Assembly (NCBI GenBank): GCA_900552135.1
Contig: URYN01000003.1
Coordinates: 62,001-126,000 of the forward strand
DNA: 64,000 bases
Source: an uncultured Clostridium sp.
GTDB taxonomy: Bacteria; Bacillota; Clostridia; TANB77; CAG-508
Direction: 5' to 3'
The notes below the pieces were generated by a model that saw only the letters and a list, made by a program, of their open reading frames with translations, made no database searches and was not told the DNA's origin. Positions 1 to 9,352 of this stretch are shown here, in pieces. Within the stretch, counting starts at the first letter, position 1, and each line of letters begins with the position of its first letter. The translations under genes and the position numbers were made by a program.

Positions 1-2
1 AG

Positions 3-1892
3 GCTCTTGAAATCGCAGAGCAATTTTTAGCAAATTGGGAAATATGGCAGATTGTAGGCTTTTTAGATAAGTTTGGAATTGGTCCTCAGAGTGCAGAGGG
101 AGTATACAAAAAATTAGGAGAAGGTGCCTTAGAAAAAATAAGTGAAAATCCATACATTCTAATAGATGTAGCAAGCAAGGTTAGCTTTGAAAAGGTAGAT
201 AAAATAGCACTTGAGATGGGAGCACAACCTGATAATTATAAAAGAATTAGAAGTGGTATAAAGTATGGACTAGAAAGAATAGGCTTAAATGGAAATTCAA
301 GTGTACTCTATGAGAATTTAATAAAATATGAAATTGATTTATTGAAGGTTGATGAAAATTCCATAGAAGAAGCAATTATAAATATGAAAGCAAAGGGAGA
401 AATAGTAATAGAAGAAAGACCGATTTCTGATAATCCAACAAAAGTAATAGAATGGGTTTATTCAAAAGCTTTTTATGATGCGGAAAAAAATATTGCAGAG
501 AAGTTGATTACATTAAGAGACTTCGATAACATGAAATACATAAAAACATTAAAAAAAGATTTAAAATTAATTGAGGATGATATTGATATAGAATTATCAA
601 ATATGCAAAAAGAAGCGGTGGAAAGTATAAACGAAAATAATGTATGTGTAATAACTGGTGGACCTGGTACAGGAAAAACTACAATTATAAAGGCAATTAT
701 AGAATTGTATAAAAAGCATGGAATGAAGCCTGTGCTATGTGCTCCTACAGGAAGAGCCGCAAAACGTATGACAGAAACAACGGGTGAAGATGCAAAAACC
801 TTACATAGACTTCTTGAACTTTCAGGAATATCTGATGATGTAGACAATTTCAATACAGAACTACTTGTAACTCCTATTGATGGGGATATTATAATAGTTG
901 ATGAAGCATCAATGCTTGATATGTTTTTAATGAATTATCTATTAAAAGCAATATACAAGGGCACGAAACTTGTATTAGTAGGAGATATAGACCAGCTACC
1001 ATCAGTTGGTCCAGGAAGTGTTTTAAAGGATATTATTGAATCAAAACAAATTACTACGATTACATTAAATCAGATTTTTAGACAAGCAGCAAAAAGTAAA
1101 ATAATCGTGAATGCACATAGAGTAAATGAGGGAGAAAGTTTCATAGGAGGCAATGTAAAACAAACTACAATAGATGACCAGAATATAGATTTATTAGATG
1201 ATTTCTTCTATATAAATGAATCTGACCAAGAGAAGATACAAAAAACAATAATAAGCTTATGTAAAGGCAGGTTACAGAAGTTTGGAAATTTTGATTTCTT
1301 CAATAATATACAGGTAATTACACCTACCAAAAAAGGAAAACTTGGAACCAAAGAATTAAATGTATTGCTACAAAATGAATTGAATCCAGAAGATAGTGAG
1401 AAACATGAAAGAACTTTTGGAGAGATAAAATTTAGAGAGCAAGACAGAGTAATGCAGACAAAAAATAATTATAATATAATGTGGCAAAAAGACAATGATA
1501 GAGAGTTTAAAAAAGAACTTGGAAACGGTATTTTTAATGGAGAACTTGGAAGAATTGAACGAATTAATAAAGAAGAGAAGACTGTAACTGTCAGATTTGA
1601 TGACGGAAAATATGCAATGTATGAAAATACAGATTTGGACCAACTTGAACATGCATACAGCATTACTGTTCATAAATCTCAAGGAAGCGAATTTGATGTA
1701 GTAATTTTAATTGCTGCACAAACGGCTCCAATGTTACTTACAAGGAATTTAATTTATACAGCAATGACGAGAGCAAAGAAATTGCTAATTATAATTGGAC
1801 CACAGAGCACAGTTAATTACATGATACAAAATAACACAACAAGACAAAGAAACACAGGTTTGAAATTTAAATTAGAAAAGATTGGAGAATAG
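3..1892 (+). CDS. recD2: ATP-dependent DNA helicase RecD2 (5' truncated by the window)
   Basis: The reading frame is open from the first bases, so the start lies outside the window; 629 residues are visible. Superfamily 1 helicase signatures are clear: Walker A GGPGTGKTT at about visible residue 219, Walker B DEASM, the motif around GDIDQLPSVGPG, and the C-terminal HKSQGSEFD and NLIYTAMTRAKK segments. The part before the ATPase core (IVGFLDKFGIGPQSAEGVYKK) resembles the helix-hairpin-helix region of RecD2/YrrC. RecD2 is a 5'-3' helicase of bacteria that usually lack RecBC, with roles in repair and fork maintenance. By family length roughly 100 or more N-terminal residues are missing. The stop codon is followed almost at once by the comF-like gene, which suggests co-transcription, an order also common in Clostridia. 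Confidence 0.93.
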   Translation, partial: ALEIAEQFLANWEIWQIVGFLDKFGIGPQSAEGVYKKLGEGALEKISENPYILIDVASKVSFEKVDKIALEMGAQPDNYKRIRSGIKYGLERIGLNGNSSVLYENLIKYEIDLLKVDENSIEEAIINMKAKGEIVIEERPISDNPTKVIEWVYSKAFYDAEKNIAEKLITLRDFDNMKYIKTLKKDLKLIEDDIDIELSNMQKEAVESINENNVCVITGGPGTGKTTIIKAIIELYKKHGMKPVLCAPTGRAAKRMTETTGEDAKTLHRLLELSGISDDVDNFNTELLVTPIDGDIIIVDEASMLDMFLMNYLLKAIYKGTKLVLVGDIDQLPSVGPGSVLKDIIESKQITTITLNQIFRQAAKSKIIVNAHRVNEGESFIGGNVKQTTIDDQNIDLLDDFFYINESDQEKIQKTIISLCKGRLQKFGNFDFFNNIQVITPTKKGKLGTKELNVLLQNELNPEDSEKHERTFGEIKFREQDRVMQTKNNYNIMWQKDNDREFKKELGNGIFNGELGRIERINKEEKTVTVRFDDGKYAMYENTDLDQLEHAYSITVHKSQGSEFDVVILIAAQTAPMLLTRNLIYTAMTRAKKLLIIIGPQSTVNYMIQNNTTRQRNTGLKFKLEKIGE

Positions 1893-1894
1893 AA

Positions 1895-2623
1895 ATAAGA
1901 TACATAGATATTTATAATATTGTTGAATATATAATTGAATTAATTTATCCACCAAAGTGTGTATTTTGTGGAAAATTCAACCAAGAATATCTATGCAAAA
2001 ATTGCCGAAAAGCCTTGCAACAAGTCGAAAAAATGCATATAGATTATTATAAAAATAAAGAAATATTTTTCGACGAACATATTTATATGTTTAAATATAA
2101 GAATATAAGAAAGAATATACTGGATTATAAATTTAATGATAAATCATATTATTATAAGGCTTTTGTGAACATTTTGTTAAAAGACAAAAAAATGTGTGAA
2201 ATTTTAAAATCTTATGATATAATAGTTCCAGTTCCAATACATAATAAAAGAAGAATGGAAAGAGGATACAATCAAACAGAATTAATAGCCAAGGAATTAT
2301 CAAGAAAAATAACCTATTATACTAATACTATGGAAAAAACAAAACAAGAAATATTAAAATATGAAAATATTCTGATAAAGAAAAATAATACCAAGCCTCA
2401 GAGTTCATTAAATAAAATACAAAGAGCTGAAAATGCTAAAAATGTTTATAAACTTAGAAAAAACAAAAGAATGATATTGGAATATGAAAAAATTAAAAAT
2501 AAAAATATACTTATTTTTGATGATATTTATACAACTGGTGCAACGGCGAATGAATGTGCAAAAGTAATAAACGAAGAACTGGCACCAAATAAAATCGGAA
2601 TATTAACTATGGCAAAAGATTAA
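1895..2623 (+). CDS. comF: ComF family phosphoribosyltransferase, non-canonical start
   Basis: The core has the type I phosphoribosyltransferase PRPP loop (IFDDIYTTGATANECA) and the ComF motif PVPIHNKRRMERGYNQTE. The first ATG/GTG/TTG in frame is a TTG at 2015, but the open frame continues upstream and encodes the N-terminal ComF zinc finger (CVFC near 1958-1969 and CKNC near 1994-2005, preceded by a Tyr-Pro-Pro). The protein therefore starts earlier. No ATG, GTG or TTG exists in frame between the upstream stop at 1868 and 2015. A GGAGAA element at 1884-1889 sits five bases before an ATA at 1895, giving about 242 residues, the usual family length. I chose ATA as the best guess; a base error or ATG-to-ATA mutation is also possible. 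ComF supports DNA uptake in competent bacteria, and a type IV pilus operon is present in this window. Confidence 0.8.
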   Translation: MRYIDIYNIVEYIIELIYPPKCVFCGKFNQEYLCKNCRKALQQVEKMHIDYYKNKEIFFDEHIYMFKYKNIRKNILDYKFNDKSYYYKAFVNILLKDKKMCEILKSYDIIVPVPIHNKRRMERGYNQTELIAKELSRKITYYTNTMEKTKQEILKYENILIKKNNTKPQSSLNKIQRAENAKNVYKLRKNKRMILEYEKIKNKNILIFDDIYTTGATANECAKVINEELAPNKIGILTMAKD

Positions 2624-2654
2624 CAGAAGAATATAAATTTATAAGGAGGAATTT

Positions 2655-4598
2655 ATGGAAGACTTAGTAGAGAGCATTTTGGACTATATTAGATCTGATT
2701 ATACGGATTACGCTATTATGATTAATGGTGAGTGGGGAAGCGGAAAAACTTATTTTTGGAATCATAAAATAAGAAATAAGATTGAGGCAATGCAGGTAAA
2801 CGGAAAGAAATACACTACTATCTATATGTCGCTTTATGGAATATCTAACCTAGAAGAAATAAGTAAAAAAATCTTTATCGAAACTACTCAACTTATGGAT
2901 AAGAACTTGAAAAAATTCATGGGCTCCAAAGGAGAAAAGGTAATACCAGAATATGCAAAAACAGGACTTGATATGGCTAACTTTTTTGGTGTTACACAAA
3001 ATGGAGACAAAATAGACTATGAGGAATTCTTCTCAACAGACGACAAAGTACTTTGCTTCGATGACCTTGAGAGAGCTAATGTAGATGTTATAGATATATT
3101 AGGATATATAAATAACTTCGTAGAACATGATCATATAAAAACAATAATTATATGTAACGAAAAAGAATTGTCTACAAAATTAAAAAGCAGTAATTTGGAA
3201 ATGAAAACATTTATTGCTACCTACTTGTTAGATAAACAAAACAAACTTAATATAAAAACAGATGAACCAATGGTTGAAAGGATTCAAGATACAATTGAAT
3301 ATGTATTTGATAAGGCAAATGATTACGAAAGAATCAAGGAAAAACTTATTGGAGAAACTTTTGAATATGCACCAGAATTCACTTATATAATTAATGGCTT
3401 ATTAATGAGATATGAAAGATATCCAGAATTAATTAGATTTTTAAGAGAAAATTCATATTTAATTACTACAACATTTAACAAGAGTGGAACAAGAAATTTA
3501 AGAATTTTGAAGCATGCATTAAATGACTTTAAGAAAATATTTGATATGGTAAATCAGGATTATCCGAACACAAATAATAGAATATTGCAGACAATGCTTA
3601 TATTTACAATAGCTATATCTTTTGAAATTAAGGCTGGAAAAGTTACAAAAGATAAGTTTAAAAATATTATGAACAACGAAGAATATAGAGCAATATTGGT
3701 TTCTTCAAGAGTATTTATGGATAACAGACAATTCTACATTAAAGAATTTGATAATACTTACTATTATAATTTTAAAGTTGAATATAGGTTCTTTAAATTT
3801 ATAGAGATGTATGTGCGTACAAGAATATTTGACATGAAAGTATTTAAAGAGAACATGGAGGTTATAAGAAATACTGTAGATACAGACAAGCTTCCAGGAT
3901 ACAAGAGACTGCTTACAGAAGAATATTGGAAAATATCAGATGATCAATTCCCAACTGTAATAAATGGAGTAATTGAAGACGTAAAAAGTGGTAGGATAGA
4001 ACCAATAAATATTGTAAAACTTTTTGCATATTTCAGCCATTTTATTGAGAATAATTTAATAGATTATGATATTCAAACAATCGAAAGTGTTTTCTTAATG
4101 GGAATGAATATTGCTTCAGTTTCGGCTTCATATTGCGATGATGCAGAAGAAGAACTATCTCAAATTGCAACAGAAGATGCTGGAAGCGAAATGAATAATA
4201 TAATTGCAAGATTTAATGAGTTAAATGCTCAATTAAAAGATAAAATGTACAAAGAAAAAGCAGATGAGTTATTCAAGTGTATACCAATGAAAATGGAATT
4301 GTTCTATGATAAGTTTGCGAAGGAATGTAATAATGTTCCAATATTTAAATATTATGATCCATTCCAACTATTCCAAAGAATATCTTGTGCAAGCAATGAA
4401 GATATAGTATCAATCAGAGAAATGTTGTCTGAAAGAGCTAAAAAGTATAAAAATGAGATTGAACCTGAAATGAAGAATATTGCTAAACTAAAACAAATTA
4501 TGATGGATTATATCGATGGAAAACACCCAACAATAAAAACATTTATGATAGAAGAGTTTGCTAAAGAACTTGAAAAAATACTTGAAAACTACCAATAA
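2655..4598 (+). CDS. KAP-like P-loop NTPase of unknown role
   Basis: This is a 647-residue protein with a Walker A motif GEWGSGKT at about residues 24-31 and a Walker B-like hydrophobic stretch ending LCFDDLERA near residue 135. The combination, followed by a long helical C-terminal region, fits the KAP branch of P-loop NTPases. Unlike many KAP proteins, I see no clear pair of membrane helices between the Walker motifs. A good ribosome site (AAGGAGG, 2642-2648) precedes the ATG. It is 31 bases after comF and about 100 bases before spoVT. KAP ATPases are a mixed family; some bacterial members occur in phage-defence loci, but nothing next to this one proves such a role. The function is unknown. 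Confidence 0.7.
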   Translation: MEDLVESILDYIRSDYTDYAIMINGEWGSGKTYFWNHKIRNKIEAMQVNGKKYTTIYMSLYGISNLEEISKKIFIETTQLMDKNLKKFMGSKGEKVIPEYAKTGLDMANFFGVTQNGDKIDYEEFFSTDDKVLCFDDLERANVDVIDILGYINNFVEHDHIKTIIICNEKELSTKLKSSNLEMKTFIATYLLDKQNKLNIKTDEPMVERIQDTIEYVFDKANDYERIKEKLIGETFEYAPEFTYIINGLLMRYERYPELIRFLRENSYLITTTFNKSGTRNLRILKHALNDFKKIFDMVNQDYPNTNNRILQTMLIFTIAISFEIKAGKVTKDKFKNIMNNEEYRAILVSSRVFMDNRQFYIKEFDNTYYYNFKVEYRFFKFIEMYVRTRIFDMKVFKENMEVIRNTVDTDKLPGYKRLLTEEYWKISDDQFPTVINGVIEDVKSGRIEPINIVKLFAYFSHFIENNLIDYDIQTIESVFLMGMNIASVSASYCDDAEEELSQIATEDAGSEMNNIIARFNELNAQLKDKMYKEKADELFKCIPMKMELFYDKFAKECNNVPIFKYYDPFQLFQRISCASNEDIVSIREMLSERAKKYKNEIEPEMKNIAKLKQIMMDYIDGKHPTIKTFMIEEFAKELEKILENYQ

Positions 4599-4696
4599 GA
4601 ACCTACAAAATAAAATTATAAAAATGAATAATTTCTTCCTTATTTGTAATAATAAGAATATAAAATAAAGATTTATTATAAATGAGGAGGAACAAA

Positions 4697-5251
4697 ATGA
4701 AAGCAACTGGTGTTGTTAGAAGAATAGATGACTTAGGCAGAGTTGTTATTCCAAAAGAGATAAGAAGAACGCTTAGAATTAAAGAGGGAGACCCACTTGA
4801 AATTTTTACAGATAAGGAAGGAGAAATAATTTTGAAAAAATATTCTCCTATTGGGGAACTTTCTGAATTTGCATCAGAATATGCTGAAACATTAACAAAA
4901 ACAACAGGACACATTGCCTGTATAACTGATAAAGATACAGTAATAGCTGTCTCTGGAGCTTCAAAAAAAGAGTGGCTGGAACAAAATATAAGTAGAGAAC
5001 TAGAAAGAATTCTTGAAGATAAGGAAAATTATATAAGTAAGGAAAATAACGATATGGCAGTTCCAATTACTCAAAATGAGACAAGAGATAAGATAAATAA
5101 AGCACAGGTTATATATCCAATAATATCTGACGGAGATGCAATAGGGAGTGTTATACTTCTATCCAAGGATGAAAAAACTAAAATGAGCGAAGTTGAACAA
5201 AAAGTTGCACAATCTGCCGCAAATTTTCTAGGGAAACAAATGGAAATATAA
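4697..5251 (+). CDS. spoVT: Stage V sporulation regulator SpoVT
   Basis: The first 50 residues are a SpoVT/AbrB swapped-hairpin DNA-binding domain (KATGVVRRIDDLGRVVIPKE, then RTLRIKEGDPLEIF). The rest, to residue 184, fits the GAF-like C-terminal domain of SpoVT. Total length matches SpoVT (about 180) rather than AbrB (about 95). The ATG at 4697 follows GAGGAGG (4684-4690) at normal spacing, so the in-frame ATG at 4682 that overlaps this site is rejected. SpoVT is a forespore transcription factor tuning sigma-G dependent genes in Bacillus, so it is good evidence that the organism sporulates. Confidence 0.92.
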   Translation: MKATGVVRRIDDLGRVVIPKEIRRTLRIKEGDPLEIFTDKEGEIILKKYSPIGELSEFASEYAETLTKTTGHIACITDKDTVIAVSGASKKEWLEQNISRELERILEDKENYISKENNDMAVPITQNETRDKINKAQVIYPIISDGDAIGSVILLSKDEKTKMSEVEQKVAQSAANFLGKQMEI

Positions 5252-5290
5252 AAATAATGGCACAAAATAATAAATTTTTTCAAAAAGTAC

Positions 5291-5319
5291 TTGATAAAAA
5301 AATTTTTTTATAGTATAAA
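5291..5319 (+). promoter_or_regulatory. Housekeeping-type promoter of the 5358 gene
   Basis: TTGATA (5291-5296), a 17-base spacer and TATAAA (5314-5319) precede the small gene at 5358. Confidence 0.65.
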
Positions 5320-5357
5320 TATATAAGAGTATGATACTTACAAAGGAGGAAATGAAA

Positions 5358-5609
5358 ATGGAAGGACCAATAAATGAAAATGCATTTACAGAAAATGTTG
5401 GAACAAATGAAATAAAAAATCAATTTGATGCATCTGTACCAAGCAAAATAAGCACTTGGACAAAAATTAAAAACTTCTTATTCCAAGACATAACAGTTGA
5501 ACTTACACCAAGACAAGAAGCTACATTTAAAGCAATAAATGATTTTTGGCATCAAGAAATTGATGAAACACAAGCAAAGAGTTTTTTGTTCCAAAAAATA
5601 CAATTTTAA
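5358..5609 (+). CDS. Small protein of unknown function
   Basis: An 83-residue soluble, acidic-to-neutral protein with no motif I recognise. The ATG at 5358 has AAAGGAGG at 5342-5349 with good spacing; the in-frame ATG at 5352 is too close to that site. It has its own strong promoter (TTGATA/TATAAA) and a hairpin with a T-run behind it, so it looks like a monocistronic, well expressed gene. The N-terminal 35 residues are Asn/Glu-rich and probably flexible; the C-terminal half contains aromatic residues and could fold. Confidence 0.65.
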   Translation: MEGPINENAFTENVGTNEIKNQFDASVPSKISTWTKIKNFLFQDITVELTPRQEATFKAINDFWHQEIDETQAKSFLFQKIQF

Positions 5610-5627
5610 TTAGAAAAATTTATTTAT

Positions 5628-5688
5628 ACTAGGGAAATTAGATATATAAATATTATTAATTTATAATCTAAAGACTCTAGTTTTTTTA
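5628..5688 (+). terminator. Putative terminator of the 5358 gene
   Basis: Nested stems ACTAG/CTAGT (5628-5632 with 5677-5681) and TTAGAT/ATCTAA (5638-5643 with 5666-5671) are followed by seven T. Confidence 0.55.
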
Positions 5689-5706
5689 TTTTAATAATAA
5701 AACTAC

Positions 5707-5735
5707 TTGAAAACTGTATATTTTTGTTATAGAAT
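5707..5735 (+). promoter_or_regulatory. Candidate promoter of gap
   Basis: TTGAAA (5707-5712), 17 bases, TAGAAT (5730-5735), about 60 bases before the gap start. Confidence 0.5.
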
Positions 5736-5737
5736 AA

Positions 5738-6805
<1,068 letters not shown>

Positions 6806-7162
6806 TTAGAGTTATAGCAATATATAATTTATTGCAAGCCAGATGATTATTTTGAATTAGCTAAAAATCTAATAGAAGTATAAAATATTTTTATAAAGTT
6901 CTTGTGGGGCTTGAGAATATCAAGCCCCAGAGAATTAATTATAAAACAGTATGAGAAATTTTAAGGCGATGTGAGAAAGAAATTAAATTATAAAATATTA
7001 CGAGCAACCTAATAGAATCAAATGCAAATAACACGGAAATCAAACTAAAAGTTAGATATTAGAGAACTATAGTATAAATATAGTTTTGCAATATCTATCT
7101 TAAAAGTTAAGCTAGATAAACCAAGCAATAAAACAATTAAAAAATCTGAAGGAGGTTTTTGT
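6806..7162 (+). promoter_or_regulatory. gap-pgk intergenic region with hairpins and a -10-like box
   Basis: This 357-base gap holds a strong 9-bp hairpin at 6905-6929 (stem TGGGGCTTG) that lacks a T-run. Further on, a 7-bp inverted repeat AACTATA/TATAGTT (7065-7071, 7079-7085) encloses a TATAAA box at 7073-7078. No credible -35 is seen. It could hold an RNA processing or attenuation signal followed by a secondary pgk promoter. No gene is visible. Confidence 0.45.
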
Positions 7163-8350
7163 ATGAATAAAAAAACTGTTAGAGATATTGATGTTAAAGG
7201 AAAGAAAGTACTTGTAAGATGTGACTTCAATGTACCACTAGATGAAAATTTTAATATTACAGACAATAGAAGAATAGTAGGAGCATTACCAACAATAAAA
7301 TACTTATTAGACAACGAATGCAAAGTAATACTATGCTCACATTTAGGAAGACCAAAGGGACAGGTAAAAAAAGAATTTTCGCTTGCACCAGTTGCAAAAG
7401 AATTATCAAGACTATTAGGAAAAGAAGTTAAACTTGCAGAGGACATAATTGGACCAAGTGCAAAAGAACTAACTTCAAATATGAAGGATGGAGAAATAGT
7501 TCTATTAGAGAATGTAAGATTTGATGCAAGAGAAGAAGCAAATGATCCTGAATTTGCAAAGGAACTAGCTTCAATGGCAGAAATATATGTAAATGATGCA
7601 TTTGGAACAGCTCATAGAGCTCACAGTTCAACAGCTGGAGTTGCAAGCTATTTACCAGCAGTTGCAGGATTTTTAATGGAAAAAGAAATCAACTTCTTGG
7701 GAACAACTCTAGAAAATCCAGAAAGACCATTTATGGCAATTTTAGGAGGAAAGAAAGTATCTGATAAAATTGGTGTAATAGATAGTCTATTAGAAAAAGT
7801 TGATACATTAATAATTGGTGGAGGAATGGCTTATACATTCTTCAAAGCAATGGGATATAATGTTGGAAATTCAATTTGCGAATTAGATAAATTAGACCTT
7901 GCAACATCACTTATGGAAAAGGCAAAAGCTAAAGGTGTTAAATTAATGCTACCAATCGATACAAAGATTGGAAAGGAATTTAAAGAAGATACAGAAAGTA
8001 AAACAGTTTCTTATAAAGAAATTCCTGATGGCTGGGAAGGATTTGACATCGGAGCTGAAACAATAAAAATGTATGAGGAAGAACTTTCAAAAGCAAAAAC
8101 AGTAATCTGGAATGGACCTGTTGGTTTATTTGAATTTGATCAATTTGCAATTGGAACAAATAGCATAGCAAAATTCTTGGGAAGCATGAAAAATGTAACA
8201 ACTATAATTGGTGGTGGAGACTCAGCGGCAGCTATAGAAAAACTTGGAATAGGAGATAAATTTACACATATATCTACAGGTGGAGGAGCATCTCTTGAAT
8301 TCTTAGAGGGAAAGAAACTTCCAGGAGTAGAATGTTTATTAGATAAATAA
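7163..8350 (+). CDS. pgk: Phosphoglycerate kinase
   Basis: 395 residues, the usual size. The N-terminal substrate motif [12 protein letters not shown] begins at about residue 18, SHLGRPKG follows, and the C-terminal nucleotide-binding GGGDSAAA is near residue 350. The enzyme makes ATP from 1,3-bisphosphoglycerate in the cytoplasm. The ATG follows GAAGGAGG at 7150-7157. It lies between gap and tpiA in the standard Bacillota order; the spacer to tpiA carries two inverted copies of a short palindromic repeat. Confidence 0.97.
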   Translation: MNKKTVRDIDVKGKKVLVRCDFNVPLDENFNITDNRRIVGALPTIKYLLDNECKVILCSHLGRPKGQVKKEFSLAPVAKELSRLLGKEVKLAEDIIGPSAKELTSNMKDGEIVLLENVRFDAREEANDPEFAKELASMAEIYVNDAFGTAHRAHSSTAGVASYLPAVAGFLMEKEINFLGTTLENPERPFMAILGGKKVSDKIGVIDSLLEKVDTLIIGGGMAYTFFKAMGYNVGNSICELDKLDLATSLMEKAKAKGVKLMLPIDTKIGKEFKEDTESKTVSYKEIPDGWEGFDIGAETIKMYEEELSKAKTVIWNGPVGLFEFDQFAIGTNSIAKFLGSMKNVTTIIGGGDSAAAIEKLGIGDKFTHISTGGGASLEFLEGKKLPGVECLLDK

Positions 8351-8365
8351 AATAGTAGAATTGAA

Positions 8366-8400
8366 TTTCGCCCAATAGGGACGCCCCTTTTTGGGCGAAA
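8366..8400 (-). repeat. 35-bp palindromic repeat, copy A
   Basis: Outer arms TTTCGCCCA and TGGGCGAAA (9 bp) flank an asymmetric 17-base core reading ATAGGGACGCCCCTTTT on the plus strand. Similar copies lie at 8493, 18788 and 30974; this copy has the opposite orientation to those three. Confidence 0.85.
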
Positions 8401-8492
8401 GAATATAAAGATTAAAAAGACAGATAAAGAAATTAAGATAAAAATTTAAATAAAGAAAATTTTAACTTTAGATTTGAAAAAGAATGAAAAAT

Positions 8493-8527
8493 TTTCAACC
8501 AAAAAGGGGCGTCCCTATTGGGCGAAA
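8493..8527 (+). repeat. 35-bp palindromic repeat, copy B
   Basis: It matches the reverse complement of copy A at 33 of 35 positions by hand count; the left arm has GC changed to AA. Its right end runs directly into the AAAGGAG ribosome site of tpiA. Copies A and B could fold together into a long RNA stem across the pgk-tpiA spacer. Confidence 0.85.
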
Positions 8528-8537
8528 GGAGTTTTAT

Positions 8538-9290
8538 ATGAGAAAAAAAGTTATTGCAGGAAATTGGAAAATGAACATGCTTCCTGGAGACACAATAAAT
8601 TTTATAGAACAATTTGCACCTCTTGTAAAAGGCACAGAGCATGAAGTTATTTTATGTGTTCCATATACAGACATATTTTATGCATGGCATACACTTGAAG
8701 GAACAAATATTCATTTAGGTGCTCAAAACATGCACTGGGAAGAAAAAGGAGCATACACAGGAGAAATATCTGCACAAATGCTTAAATCTATGGGAGTTGA
8801 GTATGTAATAATTGGTCACTCTGAAAGAAGAGCATATTTTGCAGAAACAGATGAAACTGTAAATAAGAAAATTAAATCAGCATTTGCAAATGATTTAAAG
8901 CCAATAGTTTGTGTTGGTGAAAGCTTAGAACAAAGAGAAGAAGGAAAAACAGTAGATATAATTACTTCTCAAGTTGAGAAAGCATTAGAAGGACTTACTG
9001 ATGAGCAAGTTAAAAATACAATAATTGCTTATGAACCAATATGGGCAATTGGAACAGGAAAAACAGCAACATCAGAAGACGCAAACAACAGCATAAAAGC
9101 AATAAGAAATAAAATTTCAAATATCTATGGAAAAGATGTTGCAGAAAGTGTTATAATACAATATGGTGGAAGTGTAAAATCTTCAAATGCCAAAGAACTA
9201 TTTGAAACATCTGACATAGATGGAGCATTAGTTGGTGGGGCAAGTCTAAAAGCAGACGAGTTCGCCAAAATAGTAAACTATGATAAATAA
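8538..9290 (+). CDS. tpiA: Triose-phosphate isomerase
   Basis: 250 residues. Active-site residues are all present: Lys11 in AGNWKMN, His94 in IIGHSERR, Glu166 in AYEPIWAIGTG, plus the phosphate-gripping GGSVK loop. It interconverts dihydroxyacetone phosphate and glyceraldehyde-3-phosphate. The ATG at 8538 follows AAAGGAG at good spacing; an in-frame ATG at 8484 would add translated repeat sequence and is rejected. The ribosome site borders repeat copy B, so folding of that repeat could influence translation. Confidence 0.97.
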   Translation: MRKKVIAGNWKMNMLPGDTINFIEQFAPLVKGTEHEVILCVPYTDIFYAWHTLEGTNIHLGAQNMHWEEKGAYTGEISAQMLKSMGVEYVIIGHSERRAYFAETDETVNKKIKSAFANDLKPIVCVGESLEQREEGKTVDIITSQVEKALEGLTDEQVKNTIIAYEPIWAIGTGKTATSEDANNSIKAIRNKISNIYGKDVAESVIIQYGGSVKSSNAKELFETSDIDGALVGGASLKADEFAKIVNYDK

Positions 9291-9352
9291 CAGAAGAAGC
9301 AAAATAACAAGAATGTATGTACTAAAATGAAAATGGAAGGAAGTTATATAAA

